NCBI RefSeq assembly: GCF_002811945.1
Contig: NZ_NPDX01000004.1
Coordinates: forward strand, 186,001 to 250,000
Direction: 5' to 3'
DNA: 64,000 nucleotides
From: Leptospira harrisiae
Lineage (GTDB): Bacteria > Spirochaetota > Leptospiria > Leptospirales > Leptospiraceae
Part shown: piece after piece, positions 55,200 to 64,000 of the stretch
Position numbering within the stretch: the stretch's first letter is position 1
How the letters are laid out: each line of letters begins with the position of its first letter
Position numbers and translations under genes: made by a program
The notes under the pieces: model-generated
The model's input: the letters and a program-made list of their open reading frames with translations, nothing else
Told to the model about the DNA's origin: nothing
Databases searched by the model: none

Positions 55200-56891
55200 A
55201 TGCATTCAAAACTTAAAACCTATTTCCTTCTTTCCTTTTTGGCCTTTGGGTTACTTTTTCTTTTTAGCATAACTTTAGTTTTGCAGATCCAAAACGCCTT
55301 ACCTGAAAACCTAACATCGACAATTGGGTTTTCATTGATCATTCTTTTGATTATAAGTTTAATTTTCGGATTGGCACTTAGCTCTTGGTTTGAAAAAATT
55401 TTTGGAAAACTAGAAGTTGCGTTTAAGGAAGTTGGGCTTGGAAATTTGCAAGCTCGACTCATATTTAAAAAAAATGATTTATTAGCAGAATTCTATTCTA
55501 GTTTTCATAGAATGTTACAAGCTCAAGAAGAACTAATCCAACATATCAAAACTTCTGCAGATACCTTATCTTCAGACTCACAAGAGATGAAATTAGTTAC
55601 TCTCGACTTTGCATCCAACTTACAATCACAATCAGCTGCTACAGAAGAAGTTTCAGCATCCATAGAAGAAATATCGGGAGTAGCAGTATCCATCTCAAAC
55701 ATCGCTGAAAACAATTCACAAAGTATGAGTAACTTAACATCAGAGGTAGATCGACTTTCCGATGCCATCGATAAAACAGGTGAATATGTAGAAGGAACTC
55801 TGGATTCAATTAAAAATATCATAGATCGTGCAGAAGCTGGAAAAAACACACTTCGTACTATGAATGAAGCTATGGATAATTTATCTCAAAGTTCGCTTGA
55901 AATTTCAAAGACTGTCGATGTCATTTCAAAAATCAGCGAACAAGTGAATATGCTTGCTCTTAATGCTTCTATTGAAGCAGCACGGGCTGGTGATGCTGGA
56001 AGAGGTTTTGCTGTAGTAGCAGAAGAAGTTTCTAAACTTGCAGAAAGAACAGCTGGTGCTGTGAAAGGAATCGACTCTCTCATGAAGAAAAATCAAAATG
56101 ATGTTTCTTTAGGTAGAGATCAAATTGAAAAGACTACAATGGAAATTCAAGAAATCATTGGAAATATTGATTCCATCTCAGAAAAAATTACCGAAGTTCA
56201 TTCAGCCGTGAATACTCAAAAAGATCTAAAAAACAAACTATTACAAGAAGCAACTTTCGTAAAAGAACGATCTGAAGAAATCAAGGAAGCTGTCATTGAA
56301 CATAAAACAGCAACCAATGAAGTGATGGCCTCTGTCTCTTCCATCAGCCAATCATCTTTTAGTAATTCTGAAAGTAGTGACTTACTCGCCGAAAAAATTA
56401 CGGCAATTGCCAATACAGCGGACAAACTAATTTCGATGGTAGATCTTTTTAAAACAAATGTTGTCTCTGATGAATCAAACATTTCCGAGAGAGACGAATC
56501 TACACACAAACTTCAATTTAGATCAGATATTGGAAGTATCTACTATATAAAAGAAAAAGATTTATTAGAAGTTGTTTGGACTCCAGACTTTAGCGAAGAA
56601 AAATACATAGAAATCTTAAATGAAGCACTGAATATTATCAATAAGTTTAACATACGTAAGTGGCTAGCTGATACAAGAAGAATGGGACTCGTCACGCGGT
56701 CAGCCCAGGAATGGGTGAATGTCAATTGGTTCCCCAAAGCAAGTAATTCTAGTTTAAGAAAAATGGCAGTTGTCGTTCCAAATTCAGCATTGGCAGCAAT
56801 TTCAATCGATGACCAAACTCTAAAAACAGGAAACGTTGAATTAAAATCAGTGCCTAGTTTAGAATCGGGAATCGCTTGGTTAAATGACTAA
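55200..56891 (+). CDS. Methyl-accepting chemotaxis protein with C-terminal STAS-like domain
   Basis: 563 residues. Two membrane helices (about 8-29 and 42-63) enclose a loop of only about 12 residues, so there is no periplasmic sensing domain. A coiled signalling region follows with the hairpin [31 protein letters not shown] in pieces. After a linker, residues about 435-563 form a separate domain ([24 protein letters not shown], then [12 protein letters not shown]) resembling SpoIIAA/STAS-like folds. It likely signals to CheA on a cytosolic input. A clear terminator follows. Confidence 0.85.
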   Translation: MHSKLKTYFLLSFLAFGLLFLFSITLVLQIQNALPENLTSTIGFSLIILLIISLIFGLALSSWFEKIFGKLEVAFKEVGLGNLQARLIFKKNDLLAEFYSSFHRMLQAQEELIQHIKTSADTLSSDSQEMKLVTLDFASNLQSQSAATEEVSASIEEISGVAVSISNIAENNSQSMSNLTSEVDRLSDAIDKTGEYVEGTLDSIKNIIDRAEAGKNTLRTMNEAMDNLSQSSLEISKTVDVISKISEQVNMLALNASIEAARAGDAGRGFAVVAEEVSKLAERTAGAVKGIDSLMKKNQNDVSLGRDQIEKTTMEIQEIIGNIDSISEKITEVHSAVNTQKDLKNKLLQEATFVKERSEEIKEAVIEHKTATNEVMASVSSISQSSFSNSESSDLLAEKITAIANTADKLISMVDLFKTNVVSDESNISERDESTHKLQFRSDIGSIYYIKEKDLLEVVWTPDFSEEKYIEILNEALNIINKFNIRKWLADTRRMGLVTRSAQEWVNVNWFPKASNSSLRKMAVVVPNSALAAISIDDQTLKTGNVELKSVPSLESGIAWLND

Positions 56892-56905
56892 ACTTTCATA
56901 AGTGA

Positions 56906-56949
56906 AGATCCCTCGTTTTACAGTACACGAGGGATCTATATTTTTATTT
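56906..56949 (+). terminator. Terminator after the chemoreceptor gene
   Basis: AGATCCCTCGT (56906-56916) pairs with ACGAGGGATCT (56927-56937) around a 10-base loop, giving an 11-bp stem followed by ATATTTTTATTT. This is a convincing rho-independent terminator; it also separates the convergent DUF4334 gene. Confidence 0.8.
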
Positions 56950-57489
56950 GTCCCTTTCTAATACAAAGAAAAAAGGCTGTTTCATTCCTTTAAAATCCAT
57001 ACAACCAAACATTGTATCTTGGTTTACCTTCTTAAACACATCATGAATGGGCAAATTATCATAGATCATTGCGGCTGTTAGTTGTCCACGAAATTCAATT
57101 CTCCTAACTCGTGCTTTCGATTTTGAAGTTTGAAACAAAAAACGAACCAATAAAAACAAGTATTTTAATGGCCACAATTTAGTAGATGGGATTAAAGTAG
57201 CCAATCGAACTGGCATCAGCGAAGGATTGACCTTAAATAAAGTTTTTCCAAAAGAGCGAAATACTAGCGGATGAACGTTATCGGGATCTACAAATTCCTT
57301 TCCATACCAATTAAAAGTTTCCAAGGCGCCATCCATCGTATGGGCAGTATGAAAACCAGATCCGTGCCATCGTCCAATCATATCTTCTATTGAGACAGTT
57401 TCCAACGCATCGTATAGTGCAAACGAATCACTTGTCGAATTGTTCTTTTTACTGCGCATTTCATTAAATTTAATTTCGAGAGTATTCAT
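56944..57489 (-). CDS. GXWXG / DUF4334 protein
   Basis: 181 residues. The motif GRWHGSGF (39-46) begins the GXWXG domain, and the NWYGKEFVDPDNVHPLVFRS segment and the MIYDNLPIHDVFKKVNQDTMFGCMD region match DUF4334. The pair of domains occurs together in many bacteria, possibly binding a hydrophobic ligand. No signal peptide. It is downstream of the flagellin-like operon by 84 bases. Confidence 0.88.
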   Translation of the reverse strand: MNTLEIKFNEMRSKKNNSTSDSFALYDALETVSIEDMIGRWHGSGFHTAHTMDGALETFNWYGKEFVDPDNVHPLVFRSFGKTLFKVNPSLMPVRLATLIPSTKLWPLKYLFLLVRFLFQTSKSKARVRRIEFRGQLTAAMIYDNLPIHDVFKKVNQDTMFGCMDFKGMKQPFFFVLERDK

Positions 57490-57573
57490 ACTTAAATTCT
57501 TACCTAAGACAATCTTTTTATTATACGACTCCTAGGAAATATTTATCCAAACTTTAATTCCAATTTTCATCTC

Positions 57574-58296
57574 TCAATTAAGAACAGATTGCATTCGGTT
57601 TCGCTCTTCGATTATTGTATTTATTGCTCCTTCAATTTTTTTTTGAAACAAAACTGGATTCGACAACGTCAACGGATTTCCATTATTCAAAGTTAATCCT
57701 AAAGACCTAGATGTCATTGTGGCAATACAAACTCTAAATAATTTTTCATTTAATTCATTGATAAACCACAAGGAAGCAACTCTAGAATTTTTTGCAAAAT
57801 CCCCTTCAAACAAACGCATATGATTATACTCAGCAGTTGAAGCCAAACGATCCACTTCATCAATCAGCGCATTTACTTCAAATTGTAAGTCAATAGGTTT
57901 GCCTGTTGTCATTGATTTCGAGATCAACAATAACTTTTTTGAGATCTGAAGCATAGTGTCTAAATATACGATCGCCTTTCGTATCAAAAAAGATTGTTTT
58001 TGGAAGGTTGTTTGAATCGGATGAAGTTCAAATAATTTTTCCAATCTTTCCGAAGTTAGAGAAATAAATTTTAACCTTGAATCCAAGGCATTGACTTCAT
58101 TTTGATTCGAAATCTTCTGATGATAAGAATTAGGACGTACATTGATTCTTAGTAGTATTTCTTTTTGGTTTAAGGTTGAAAATGAATCCTTAGAAACCCA
58201 ATCTAATATTTCTTTTTGAAGGAATAGGATTTGTTTTTGTATGATGGATTCTCTTTGTGATTCTAAAGATTGAATCGGATTTTTTGGCAATTTCAT
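57574..58296 (-). CDS. Flagellin-like (FlaB-related) protein without D0 termini
   Basis: 240 residues. Residues about 102-200 match the D1 region of spirochaetal flagellins, with FEVNALIDEVDRLASTAEYN, RLFEGDFAKNSRVASLWF and ATMTSRSLGL. This corresponds to VEVSALVDEVDRIAS, FEGQFARGSRVASMWF and IGTMTSKAL of FlaB. The N-terminal D0 helix is replaced by an unrelated Lys/Gln-rich stretch, and the chain stops soon after the D1 helix (EERNRMQSVLN), so the C-terminal D0 is missing. It cannot polymerise as normal flagellin. It starts 7 bases after the partner gene. Role unknown. Confidence 0.8.
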   Translation of the reverse strand: MKLPKNPIQSLESQRESIIQKQILFLQKEILDWVSKDSFSTLNQKEILLRINVRPNSYHQKISNQNEVNALDSRLKFISLTSERLEKLFELHPIQTTFQKQSFLIRKAIVYLDTMLQISKKLLLISKSMTTGKPIDLQFEVNALIDEVDRLASTAEYNHMRLFEGDFAKNSRVASLWFINELNEKLFRVCIATMTSRSLGLTLNNGNPLTLSNPVLFQKKIEGAINTIIEERNRMQSVLN

Positions 58297-58303
58297 TGAT
58301 ACC

Positions 58304-59455
58304 TCATGGAAAGTACAACTTTCGTTCCTTTTGCAAAACTTCTAACGCATCCTCGAGAAAAGGTAGAGAACCTGTGGCAGTGGCAGCTGTAGACAAAGTC
58401 AAATTTCCACCGTAGCGATTGACTAATCGCAACCTCTTACAGAGATCCTTATCTCCACCAGTCGCAACTGAAACTTGACCAATCGTTTGAATGAGAGAGG
58501 AAACTACCATTTGTTGGTTTTGCCTATCAATTGCATGATAGACTCCACTTTGCATATGAAATGCTCTTTCTTTTATCGTGCGAATTGCAGATTCAACGGA
58601 AACTGAGCGAATCAAAAATAGATTCTTAGTAAATTTGTTTTTTTCCTTTGGTTCGTTTTGAGTTTGAATTTTTGATAAATATTGATCCACAAAATTTAAA
58701 TAATAAAACCTAACCGTATATTGGTGCCACAGTGCAAGATTCGTTTGCAGCCGATAAAGCAGAAGGCTCAAAACACTTAAGATTTCATAAATAGTATTTC
58801 TTTTGTATTCTAATGTACTATTATATAGTTTAGAATCGTTACTGACATTCTGGAACTCCAATGGTAGAGGAAAAAATTGGATCACTTCCTCTTTATGTGA
58901 ACCTAACCAAGGAACAGCGAATATATTCTTTGAAGGAATCCAATTCAAATCCTCTTTTGTATTTAAGAAAAAATAAGGAGTCTCACCTACTTTAAATTCA
59001 TCCCCCAGTGAAAGGATCCAATTTTTAATTTTTAGAGAATCTTGTTCCAATTCATTTTTTTGATAATCTTCTAATCCAAACTGGATACAAAGATTTTGCC
59101 AAACTTCTACGAGCTTTACGACAAGTTGGAAAACAACTTCACTTCGAATGGAAACAAAGTATAAATCTTTGTAGGTAAAATTTTCTTTTGTTAAATCCAC
59201 TGGATAGAGGGTTTGTAACTCGAAGGATACCATTTTTAAAAACGTATCGAACTCCATACCATCCCGATAAACCTTGTTAGCCAAGGTGAAGAGAATTTCA
59301 TCCGTCGCTGACATTGGATATACAGGAATTTCCGGTAATTTTTTAGGTCCACGCTTCAAGTTACCTTTTGTCTTTGCAACCATCGGAGTTCTTATTGCTG
59401 TCACCAATAGAGCAGTGACAGAGATACGTTTTAAAAATTCAATTCGTAGAATCAT
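58304..59455 (-). CDS. Hypothetical protein upstream of the flagellin-like gene
   Basis: 383 residues. A possible signal-type N terminus (MILRIEFLKRISVTALLVTAI) is followed by a basic linker (KTKGNLKRGPKKLPEIP) and mostly helical sequence, with RNTIYEILSVLSLLLYRLQTN in the middle and TGGDKDLCKRLRLVNRYGG near the end. I recognise no family. It is transcribed first in the two-gene operon; the 7-base gap suggests co-translation with the flagellin-like protein. Confidence 0.7.
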   Translation of the reverse strand: MILRIEFLKRISVTALLVTAIRTPMVAKTKGNLKRGPKKLPEIPVYPMSATDEILFTLANKVYRDGMEFDTFLKMVSFELQTLYPVDLTKENFTYKDLYFVSIRSEVVFQLVVKLVEVWQNLCIQFGLEDYQKNELEQDSLKIKNWILSLGDEFKVGETPYFFLNTKEDLNWIPSKNIFAVPWLGSHKEEVIQFFPLPLEFQNVSNDSKLYNSTLEYKRNTIYEILSVLSLLLYRLQTNLALWHQYTVRFYYLNFVDQYLSKIQTQNEPKEKNKFTKNLFLIRSVSVESAIRTIKERAFHMQSGVYHAIDRQNQQMVVSSLIQTIGQVSVATGGDKDLCKRLRLVNRYGGNLTLSTAATATGSLPFLEDALEVLQKERKLYFP

Positions 59456-59564
59456 GCGGAAAAATATAGATTAAATTTATCTTATTTACCTGAAATAGCA
59501 AACAAAAATCGTAACTATATTTAATTGCAATTTATTGACTGTCTATTTTTAATTCATTTTAAGT

Positions 59565-60524
59565 ATGAATCTGAGTTACCCTAAAAAACAGAATCAATCT
59601 AACTTTTTATTCATTGTAATATTAGCTGTGATTTCACTGGGCTCTAATTGTAAGATTGCTGAATTCAATAACTATTGTGACCCAAAATCAGTGGCTTTCA
59701 AAAATACTCAGATTTTGAAAATCGTGCTTAAAGATAAATCGCCTACCTGCGGAAAAGACTATATATCAACAATTATTCCATATTCGATTTCTGGCTCCAT
59801 CTCTGGACTATATAGTAATGGATTAAAGCTCACGTTAAATGGTATGGTAACTCTTGCGGTCGAAAGCAATAATACGTATTTTTTATTTTCAAATATCGTT
59901 ACAACTGGAACCAGTTATTCTATCAACATCGCGAAACAACCAGTTGGTCAATTCTGCACGATTTTAAATGGTAGTGGTATGGTGAAAGATTCTGATATTA
60001 ATTCAATATTAATAAATTGTAGTATATCTTGCAATCCCTGCAAAATTTTCCTTTCTAGTTCTGGATATCCACCAAACCCAGGAAGCGCAGCAAATTTCGA
60101 TGCATTCTGTTCTTCAGACGCAAATTATCCTGGAACAGGAACATACAAAGCTATGGTAGTTGATGGAGTAACAAGACGAGCATCCATCACCGGAAATGTC
60201 GGAGATGGTCAACTTGACTGGGTATTTGCAGCAAGTAGAACATACTATCAAACTGCTGGTACTATAGGAACTACTAGTTCCGGAGGATTATTTATTTCTA
60301 CATTGACAAACACTTTTTCTTTAAACTCAAAGTATTGGACAGGTTTAAATACTAATTGGACAACAAATACTAGTAATACATGTAATTTATGGACTAGCAA
60401 CTCTGGTTCATTTACAGGCGTTATGGGACAAGGGAATTCAACAGCAATTGCAGATATCACTGCAGGTTGGTCCGCAGACCCATGTAATCTAAGCAATCAA
60501 CAATTGATCTGTGTAGAGCAGTAA
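59565..60524 (+). CDS. DUF1554 (Len/Lsa-like) lipoprotein
   Basis: 319 residues. Signal ends SLGSNC (Cys29). The first 34 mature residues share the N-terminal module of the 7465 lipoprotein. The C-terminal ~150 residues are a DUF1554 domain, as in Leptospira endostatin-like (Len) proteins: FDAFCSSDANYPGTGTYKAMVVDG, DWVFAASRTYYQ, WTGLNTNWTT and CNLSNQQLICVEQ. Members of this family in pathogens bind factor H or laminin; in this species the ligand is unknown. Several Cys could form disulfides. Confidence 0.85.
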   Translation: MNLSYPKKQNQSNFLFIVILAVISLGSNCKIAEFNNYCDPKSVAFKNTQILKIVLKDKSPTCGKDYISTIIPYSISGSISGLYSNGLKLTLNGMVTLAVESNNTYFLFSNIVTTGTSYSINIAKQPVGQFCTILNGSGMVKDSDINSILINCSISCNPCKIFLSSSGYPPNPGSAANFDAFCSSDANYPGTGTYKAMVVDGVTRRASITGNVGDGQLDWVFAASRTYYQTAGTIGTTSSGGLFISTLTNTFSLNSKYWTGLNTNWTTNTSNTCNLWTSNSGSFTGVMGQGNSTAIADITAGWSADPCNLSNQQLICVEQ

Positions 60525-60567
60525 TTTCTTCACTTGCAATTCCTCTTGAGCCAAGTATAATATTCCA

Positions 60568-60978
60568 ATGAATGTAGCTGATTCTGAAATCAAATCTCTC
60601 CTCGAGTCATATCGGGACATCACTGTCTATGGACTCAGTAACGACCCATCCAAACCAAGCCACTATGTTCCAATTTATATTCGAGACAAAGGTTGGAAGG
60701 TCATTGGAACTTATCCCAAAGAACATAGTGTAGGTGGATTTACTATCTACAAAAGTTTGAAAGATGTGCCCATGCAAGATCGTAAGTTTATCGACGTCTT
60801 TCGTAGTTCGGATAAAATTCCAGAAGTAATCGACGAAATTTTAAGTTTAGGAGGAACAGAAGTAATCTGGCTTCAGTTAGGGATTTCGCATCCTGAAGCT
60901 GAAAAAAAAGCAGAAGCTGCTGGCATCCGAGTTGTATCCAATCGATGCCTCATTATAGAACATAAAAATTATTTTTAA
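60568..60978 (+). CDS. CoA-binding domain protein, YccU-like
   Basis: 136 residues with a Rossmann CoA-binding fold: ITVYGLSNDPSKPSHYVPIYI, GWKVIGTYPKE, FIDVFRSSDKIPEVIDEILSLG, VIWLQLGISHPEAEKKAEAAGIRVVSNRCLIIEH. The family binds CoA or a similar nucleotide; role is not established. A long hairpin follows. Confidence 0.92.
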   Translation: MNVADSEIKSLLESYRDITVYGLSNDPSKPSHYVPIYIRDKGWKVIGTYPKEHSVGGFTIYKSLKDVPMQDRKFIDVFRSSDKIPEVIDEILSLGGTEVIWLQLGISHPEAEKKAEAAGIRVVSNRCLIIEHKNYF

Positions 60979-60983
60979 TCAAA

Positions 60984-61030
60984 GGATACAAACGTAACAT
61001 AACTCTGTCGTTACTATTAAGTTTGTATCC
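60984..61030. terminator. Bidirectional terminator between convergent genes
   Basis: GGATACAAAC (60984-60993) pairs with GTTTGTATCC (61021-61030), with an inner GTAAC/GTTAC stem (60994-60998, 61010-61014). The outer stem is 10 bp. It lies between the CoA-binding gene and the convergent DoxX gene and is probably a shared terminator. Confidence 0.65.
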
Positions 61031-61040
61031 AAATCAAATA

Positions 61041-61472
61041 TTAGTTTTTTCTTTTTGATTGGAAGTCTGCCCAAGACCCACAACTCCAAATAGCCCAAAG
61101 AACGAGTACGGGTTGAAAAAACAATCGAACCAAACGAGCACGATCAGTATCCAAACCAAAAGCACTAATTCCATTGACATACTGGGAAATATTACCAGGA
61201 AAAATTAATACAAAAAATAAAGCAACAACCCAACCAACTTGTACCTGTTTGTTGCGGAGGAAAACCAAGGACAATCCTAAAACAATTTCCACAACCCCAG
61301 ACAATAAAACGACTATATCTGCGTTGATCGGTAGCCACGTTGGTACCTGTGCTAAAAATTCAGTTCTATGCCATGTTAGGTGACCGGTTCCAGCAAAAAC
61401 CAAAAATGATCCTAAAAGGATTCGCAGTACGGTTTGAAAAATATTTCTTTTGATTGGGTCTGTTTCATTCAT
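61041..61472 (-). CDS. DoxX family membrane protein
   Basis: 143 residues with four membrane helices: the first contains LGSFLVFAGTGHLT, typical of DoxX, then PINADIVVLLSGVVEIVLGLSLV, GWVVALFFVLIFPGNI and LVRLFFQPVLVLWAIWSCG. DoxX-type proteins are linked with redox or membrane quinone roles; the exact function is unknown. It is divergent from the TonB receptor gene. Confidence 0.88.
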   Translation of the reverse strand: MNETDPIKRNIFQTVLRILLGSFLVFAGTGHLTWHRTEFLAQVPTWLPINADIVVLLSGVVEIVLGLSLVFLRNKQVQVGWVVALFFVLIFPGNISQYVNGISAFGLDTDRARLVRLFFQPVLVLWAIWSCGSWADFQSKRKN

Positions 61473-61603
61473 GAAGACTTAGACTCCGCGAAACCTAAAT
61501 TCAAGCCATCTCAAGAATTTAAGGGAAATCCTATATAAACGATACTGAGTCTTTATCTCATTTAATTATCGACATAAGACGGCATTTCTGAGGCAATGGC
61601 CAC

Positions 61604-63991
61604 ATGATTTTCCTTTTTGAGAATCGATCTCAGAATAATAGTTCTTTCGGAATTCCAAAACTATCTATTTTTGGCATCTCGCCTGGTAAAGGATCCAAAC
61701 TTTTTTCGGTTTTCGCCCTCATAACAATTGTATCCACCACCCCGCTACTTTCGCAAACTCAGGAAAAAAATCCTCAAGCCGGAAACGGACAGGCGGAGCC
61801 CACACCAAACTCAACTTCGAAACCAATGGAAAGTGGAATTCGAGTCACTGGAAAAAAGGATCCGAGGGATCGCGAAATTCTTAGAACACCCAATAGCATT
61901 AGTCGTTTGAACGAACAAGACATCCAAGACGCAGGAATCAATCGGACCAATGACATTGATAAACAAGTTCCCAATTTTTCCATTATCGATTCAGGATCAC
62001 GAAATTTTACTTATTTTAACATCCGAGGTATGCGAAGTATCGCCTTCAGCGAACCTGCGGTCGGTTTGATTTTAGATGGGATTCCATTAAACGACAATGT
62101 TGCACTTAACACTGAGTTATATGGTCTAGAAAATATAGAAGTATATCGAGGAAGCCAGGCCACTTTATTTGGAAAAAACTTTCAAGGTGGAGTTGTAGAA
62201 ATTAGAACAAAAAAACCAACCAACGTTGCCGAAGGAAAAATCACGTATGATGCTGGAAATTATAAAAAACAAGAAACATCCATTTACTATAATGCACCCA
62301 TCATCAAAGATAAATTATTTTTTGGTATTGCTGGTAAAAGTACAGAACGCGAAGGATATCTATCTAATATAACTGGATTTTATTATCCGAACAATCGTCC
62401 TTACGAACTACCTGTAGAAATTTACAAAACACATCCAGATGGAAGAAAAGGAAGAGCTGGACGTTTTCGTTTATTTTTTACTCCAAACGAAATTTTTGAA
62501 GCTGATCTTCAAATTAGTGCAGAAAGTTTCGATGATGGATCTTTAAATTTAGTAAACTATTTAGGTGCCAAATCAGAAAGAGAAAAGGCTTTGTTGCAAG
62601 GTTGTGTTGCCCAACCATCCAACTGTTCTAAGTTATATGGAACCTATATCAATAGAGTCAATGGAGATAGAAAGGTATATTGGGATTACGAAGGAAAAAG
62701 TAATGTAACTGGAAACACTTATTCTCTTGCCACAACCACCAAACTCCCTCATACAAATCTAAAAACAGCTTCTGCGATTCGAAAGATGGATATAGATCCA
62801 ATCACAGCAGATTCCGATTTTACTACTACAGACCAAAATAGATCTATTTATGTAGAAAAGGCCACAACCTTTCTGAATGACATCTATTTTGAATCGAAAG
62901 ACAAAAATGATCCATTACAATTTAAAGCTGGAATTTATACTTCAAACAAAATTACAAATATAGACCAAGCAAGAGAACATAGATCTCAAGTTTATGTAAT
63001 CAATGATTTTCCTGGACTAAGTGCACCGGCAAGGGAGAAAAATCTCTCAAGACTTCATGATAGAAATATAAGTTTTTATACTCACAATAGTTATACATTT
63101 GCAGAAAAATTTACAATCACACTCGGAGCTAGATTAGAAAGACAAGAAAGCCAACTTTCCCATACAGAACAAGCAGTTGGAATTTCCAGAGCCAACAATC
63201 CTTTAGGAGAAACTCTTGTTTTATCAGATCCATACACTATCAACAACCGCTACAATTACAATGTTTCTCGTATGATATTTGATTACAAACCGATTAACAA
63301 TCTTATGTTTTTTATAGGTTTTAGTCGCGGATATAAAAACGCAGGTTATAGCACAGTTGTCAATATCCCAAACCAAGCAGCATTCAAACCAGAGATTAAT
63401 GATACAATCGAAGCTGGTATTAAATCAGAATTTTTTAAAGGAAAATTTGGATTAAAATACACTCAGTTTTATACGGAAACACAAGACTTCCATGTTGTAC
63501 GTGCAATTAATTTATCACAATATGTAAATCTCAATGCAGAACTTGTAACGATTCGAGGTTACGAATTAGAAACATTTATCAAACCACAAAAAGATACCAA
63601 AATTGGATTATCAGCAGGTTACACAGAAGGAATTTTTAATAAGTTTCACGATTCTGTTCTCAACCGTGACTTCAATGGTAAGTGGGTTCACTTCATACCT
63701 AAATATGATATTGTAAGTTACTTACAATTCAGAAATGAATATGGAATATTCTTTCGCGGTGAATTCCAAGCAGTTGGCCAAATGTATTTTGCCGCAGATA
63801 ACACAGTTTATAGCGACCCATATTACGTAATCAACTCAAGAGTTGGATACGAAACAGATACAATCTCAGCTTATCTTTATATGAACAATATCAATGACCG
63901 CTACTACTTTACGTCTTACATCGATGGAACTTTCCAAGCAGTACCCGGTGCACCAAAAACATACGGATTTATGTTAACTTATAAAATTTAA
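61604..63991 (+). CDS. TonB-dependent outer-membrane receptor
   Basis: 795 residues. The N terminus is long and polar (about 1-30) before a hydrophobic signal (LFSVFALITIVSTTPLLSQ). The plug domain follows with DREILRTPNSISRLNEQDIQDAGI, then IRGMRS and GLENIEVYRGSQATLFGKNFQGGVVEI. The 22-strand barrel fills the rest and ends YGFMLTYKI. It imports a siderophore, vitamin or other large ligand using TonB energy. Ligand unknown. The last barrel strand is in the window, so the gene appears complete. Confidence 0.93.
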   Translation: MIFLFENRSQNNSSFGIPKLSIFGISPGKGSKLFSVFALITIVSTTPLLSQTQEKNPQAGNGQAEPTPNSTSKPMESGIRVTGKKDPRDREILRTPNSISRLNEQDIQDAGINRTNDIDKQVPNFSIIDSGSRNFTYFNIRGMRSIAFSEPAVGLILDGIPLNDNVALNTELYGLENIEVYRGSQATLFGKNFQGGVVEIRTKKPTNVAEGKITYDAGNYKKQETSIYYNAPIIKDKLFFGIAGKSTEREGYLSNITGFYYPNNRPYELPVEIYKTHPDGRKGRAGRFRLFFTPNEIFEADLQISAESFDDGSLNLVNYLGAKSEREKALLQGCVAQPSNCSKLYGTYINRVNGDRKVYWDYEGKSNVTGNTYSLATTTKLPHTNLKTASAIRKMDIDPITADSDFTTTDQNRSIYVEKATTFLNDIYFESKDKNDPLQFKAGIYTSNKITNIDQAREHRSQVYVINDFPGLSAPAREKNLSRLHDRNISFYTHNSYTFAEKFTITLGARLERQESQLSHTEQAVGISRANNPLGETLVLSDPYTINNRYNYNVSRMIFDYKPINNLMFFIGFSRGYKNAGYSTVVNIPNQAAFKPEINDTIEAGIKSEFFKGKFGLKYTQFYTETQDFHVVRAINLSQYVNLNAELVTIRGYELETFIKPQKDTKIGLSAGYTEGIFNKFHDSVLNRDFNGKWVHFIPKYDIVSYLQFRNEYGIFFRGEFQAVGQMYFAADNTVYSDPYYVINSRVGYETDTISAYLYMNNINDRYYFTSYIDGTFQAVPGAPKTYGFMLTYKI

Positions 63992-64000
63992 ATTTCTGGA

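Noticed and set aside
1..64000. tRNA, rRNA, IS element, prophage or CRISPR
   Set aside because: I saw no T-loop consensus, transposase motif, phage module or regularly spaced repeats on reading; a covariance-model scan would be decisive.

Overview
The window reads as chromosomal DNA of a spirochaete of the genus Leptospira, possibly a saprophytic-clade species. The basis is: an AT-rich, densely packed genome; many spirochaetal lipoproteins with relaxed lipoboxes; a SpiroCoCo-type coiled-coil protein; a bacterial histone of the Leptospira HLp type; Leptospira families such as DUF1577 and DUF1554; and a protein resembling spirochaetal FlaB flagellin. The genus call is inference from gene content and species is not resolvable by eye. 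I found no rRNA, tRNA, insertion sequence, prophage or CRISPR array, and no gene-free stretch longer than about 300 bases.

Layout. 1-5.0 kb (+): end of a giant coiled-coil gene, a 67-aa histone, methionine aminopeptidase, a tiny secreted Cys protein, a receiver-only response regulator, thiM and thiE. 5.1-7.4 kb: queG, an unknown gene divergent from it with overlapping start codons, a thioesterase and an OmpA-like protein. 7.5-15.8 kb: a propeller-repeat lipoprotein, patatin phospholipase, unknowns, a DUF1577 PilZ-like protein, a HepT-like protein without its active site, a secreted FKBP, and a YHYH / MORN-like / SCO1 operon. 15.9-22.6 kb: an ABC exporter with an ABC-F protein (-), an exported unknown, purT, and an AraC regulator with an ankyrin protein. 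22.6-25.9 kb: a copper-resistance locus (copA, a CopZ-like chaperone and a secreted His-rich protein) divergent from a CueR-type regulator, with a clear MerR-family operator in a 19-bp promoter spacer.

26-38.7 kb: an SGNH hydrolase, membrane and zinc-ribbon proteins, a STAS protein, a doubly anchored lipoprotein, a PAS histidine kinase paired with a receiver-ATPase hybrid, and a Na,K-ATPase-like P-type pump carrying an N-terminal PTS EIIA (PtsN-like) domain, followed by an SDR and a secreted protein. 39-46.6 kb: a propeller lipoprotein, two large polytopic membrane proteins that overlap tail to tail, a neutral ceramidase and a DUF3817 protein. 46.9-52.7 kb: an LpxR-type lipid A deacylase with a large insertion, then an MFS transporter / GH2 glycosidase / alpha-beta hydrolase operon. 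52.7-57.5 kb: an AraC regulator with a membrane sensor domain, divergent from an exported DJ-1/PfpI protein, then a chemoreceptor and a DUF4334 protein. 57.6-64 kb: a two-gene operon of an unknown protein plus a flagellin-like protein lacking the terminal D0 region, a DUF1554 lipoprotein, a CoA-binding protein, DoxX and a TonB-dependent receptor.

The most notable points are the EIIA-P-type ATPase fusion, the degenerate flagellin operon, the histone gene in its coiled-coil operon, and a shared ~34-residue N-terminal module found on otherwise unrelated lipoproteins.
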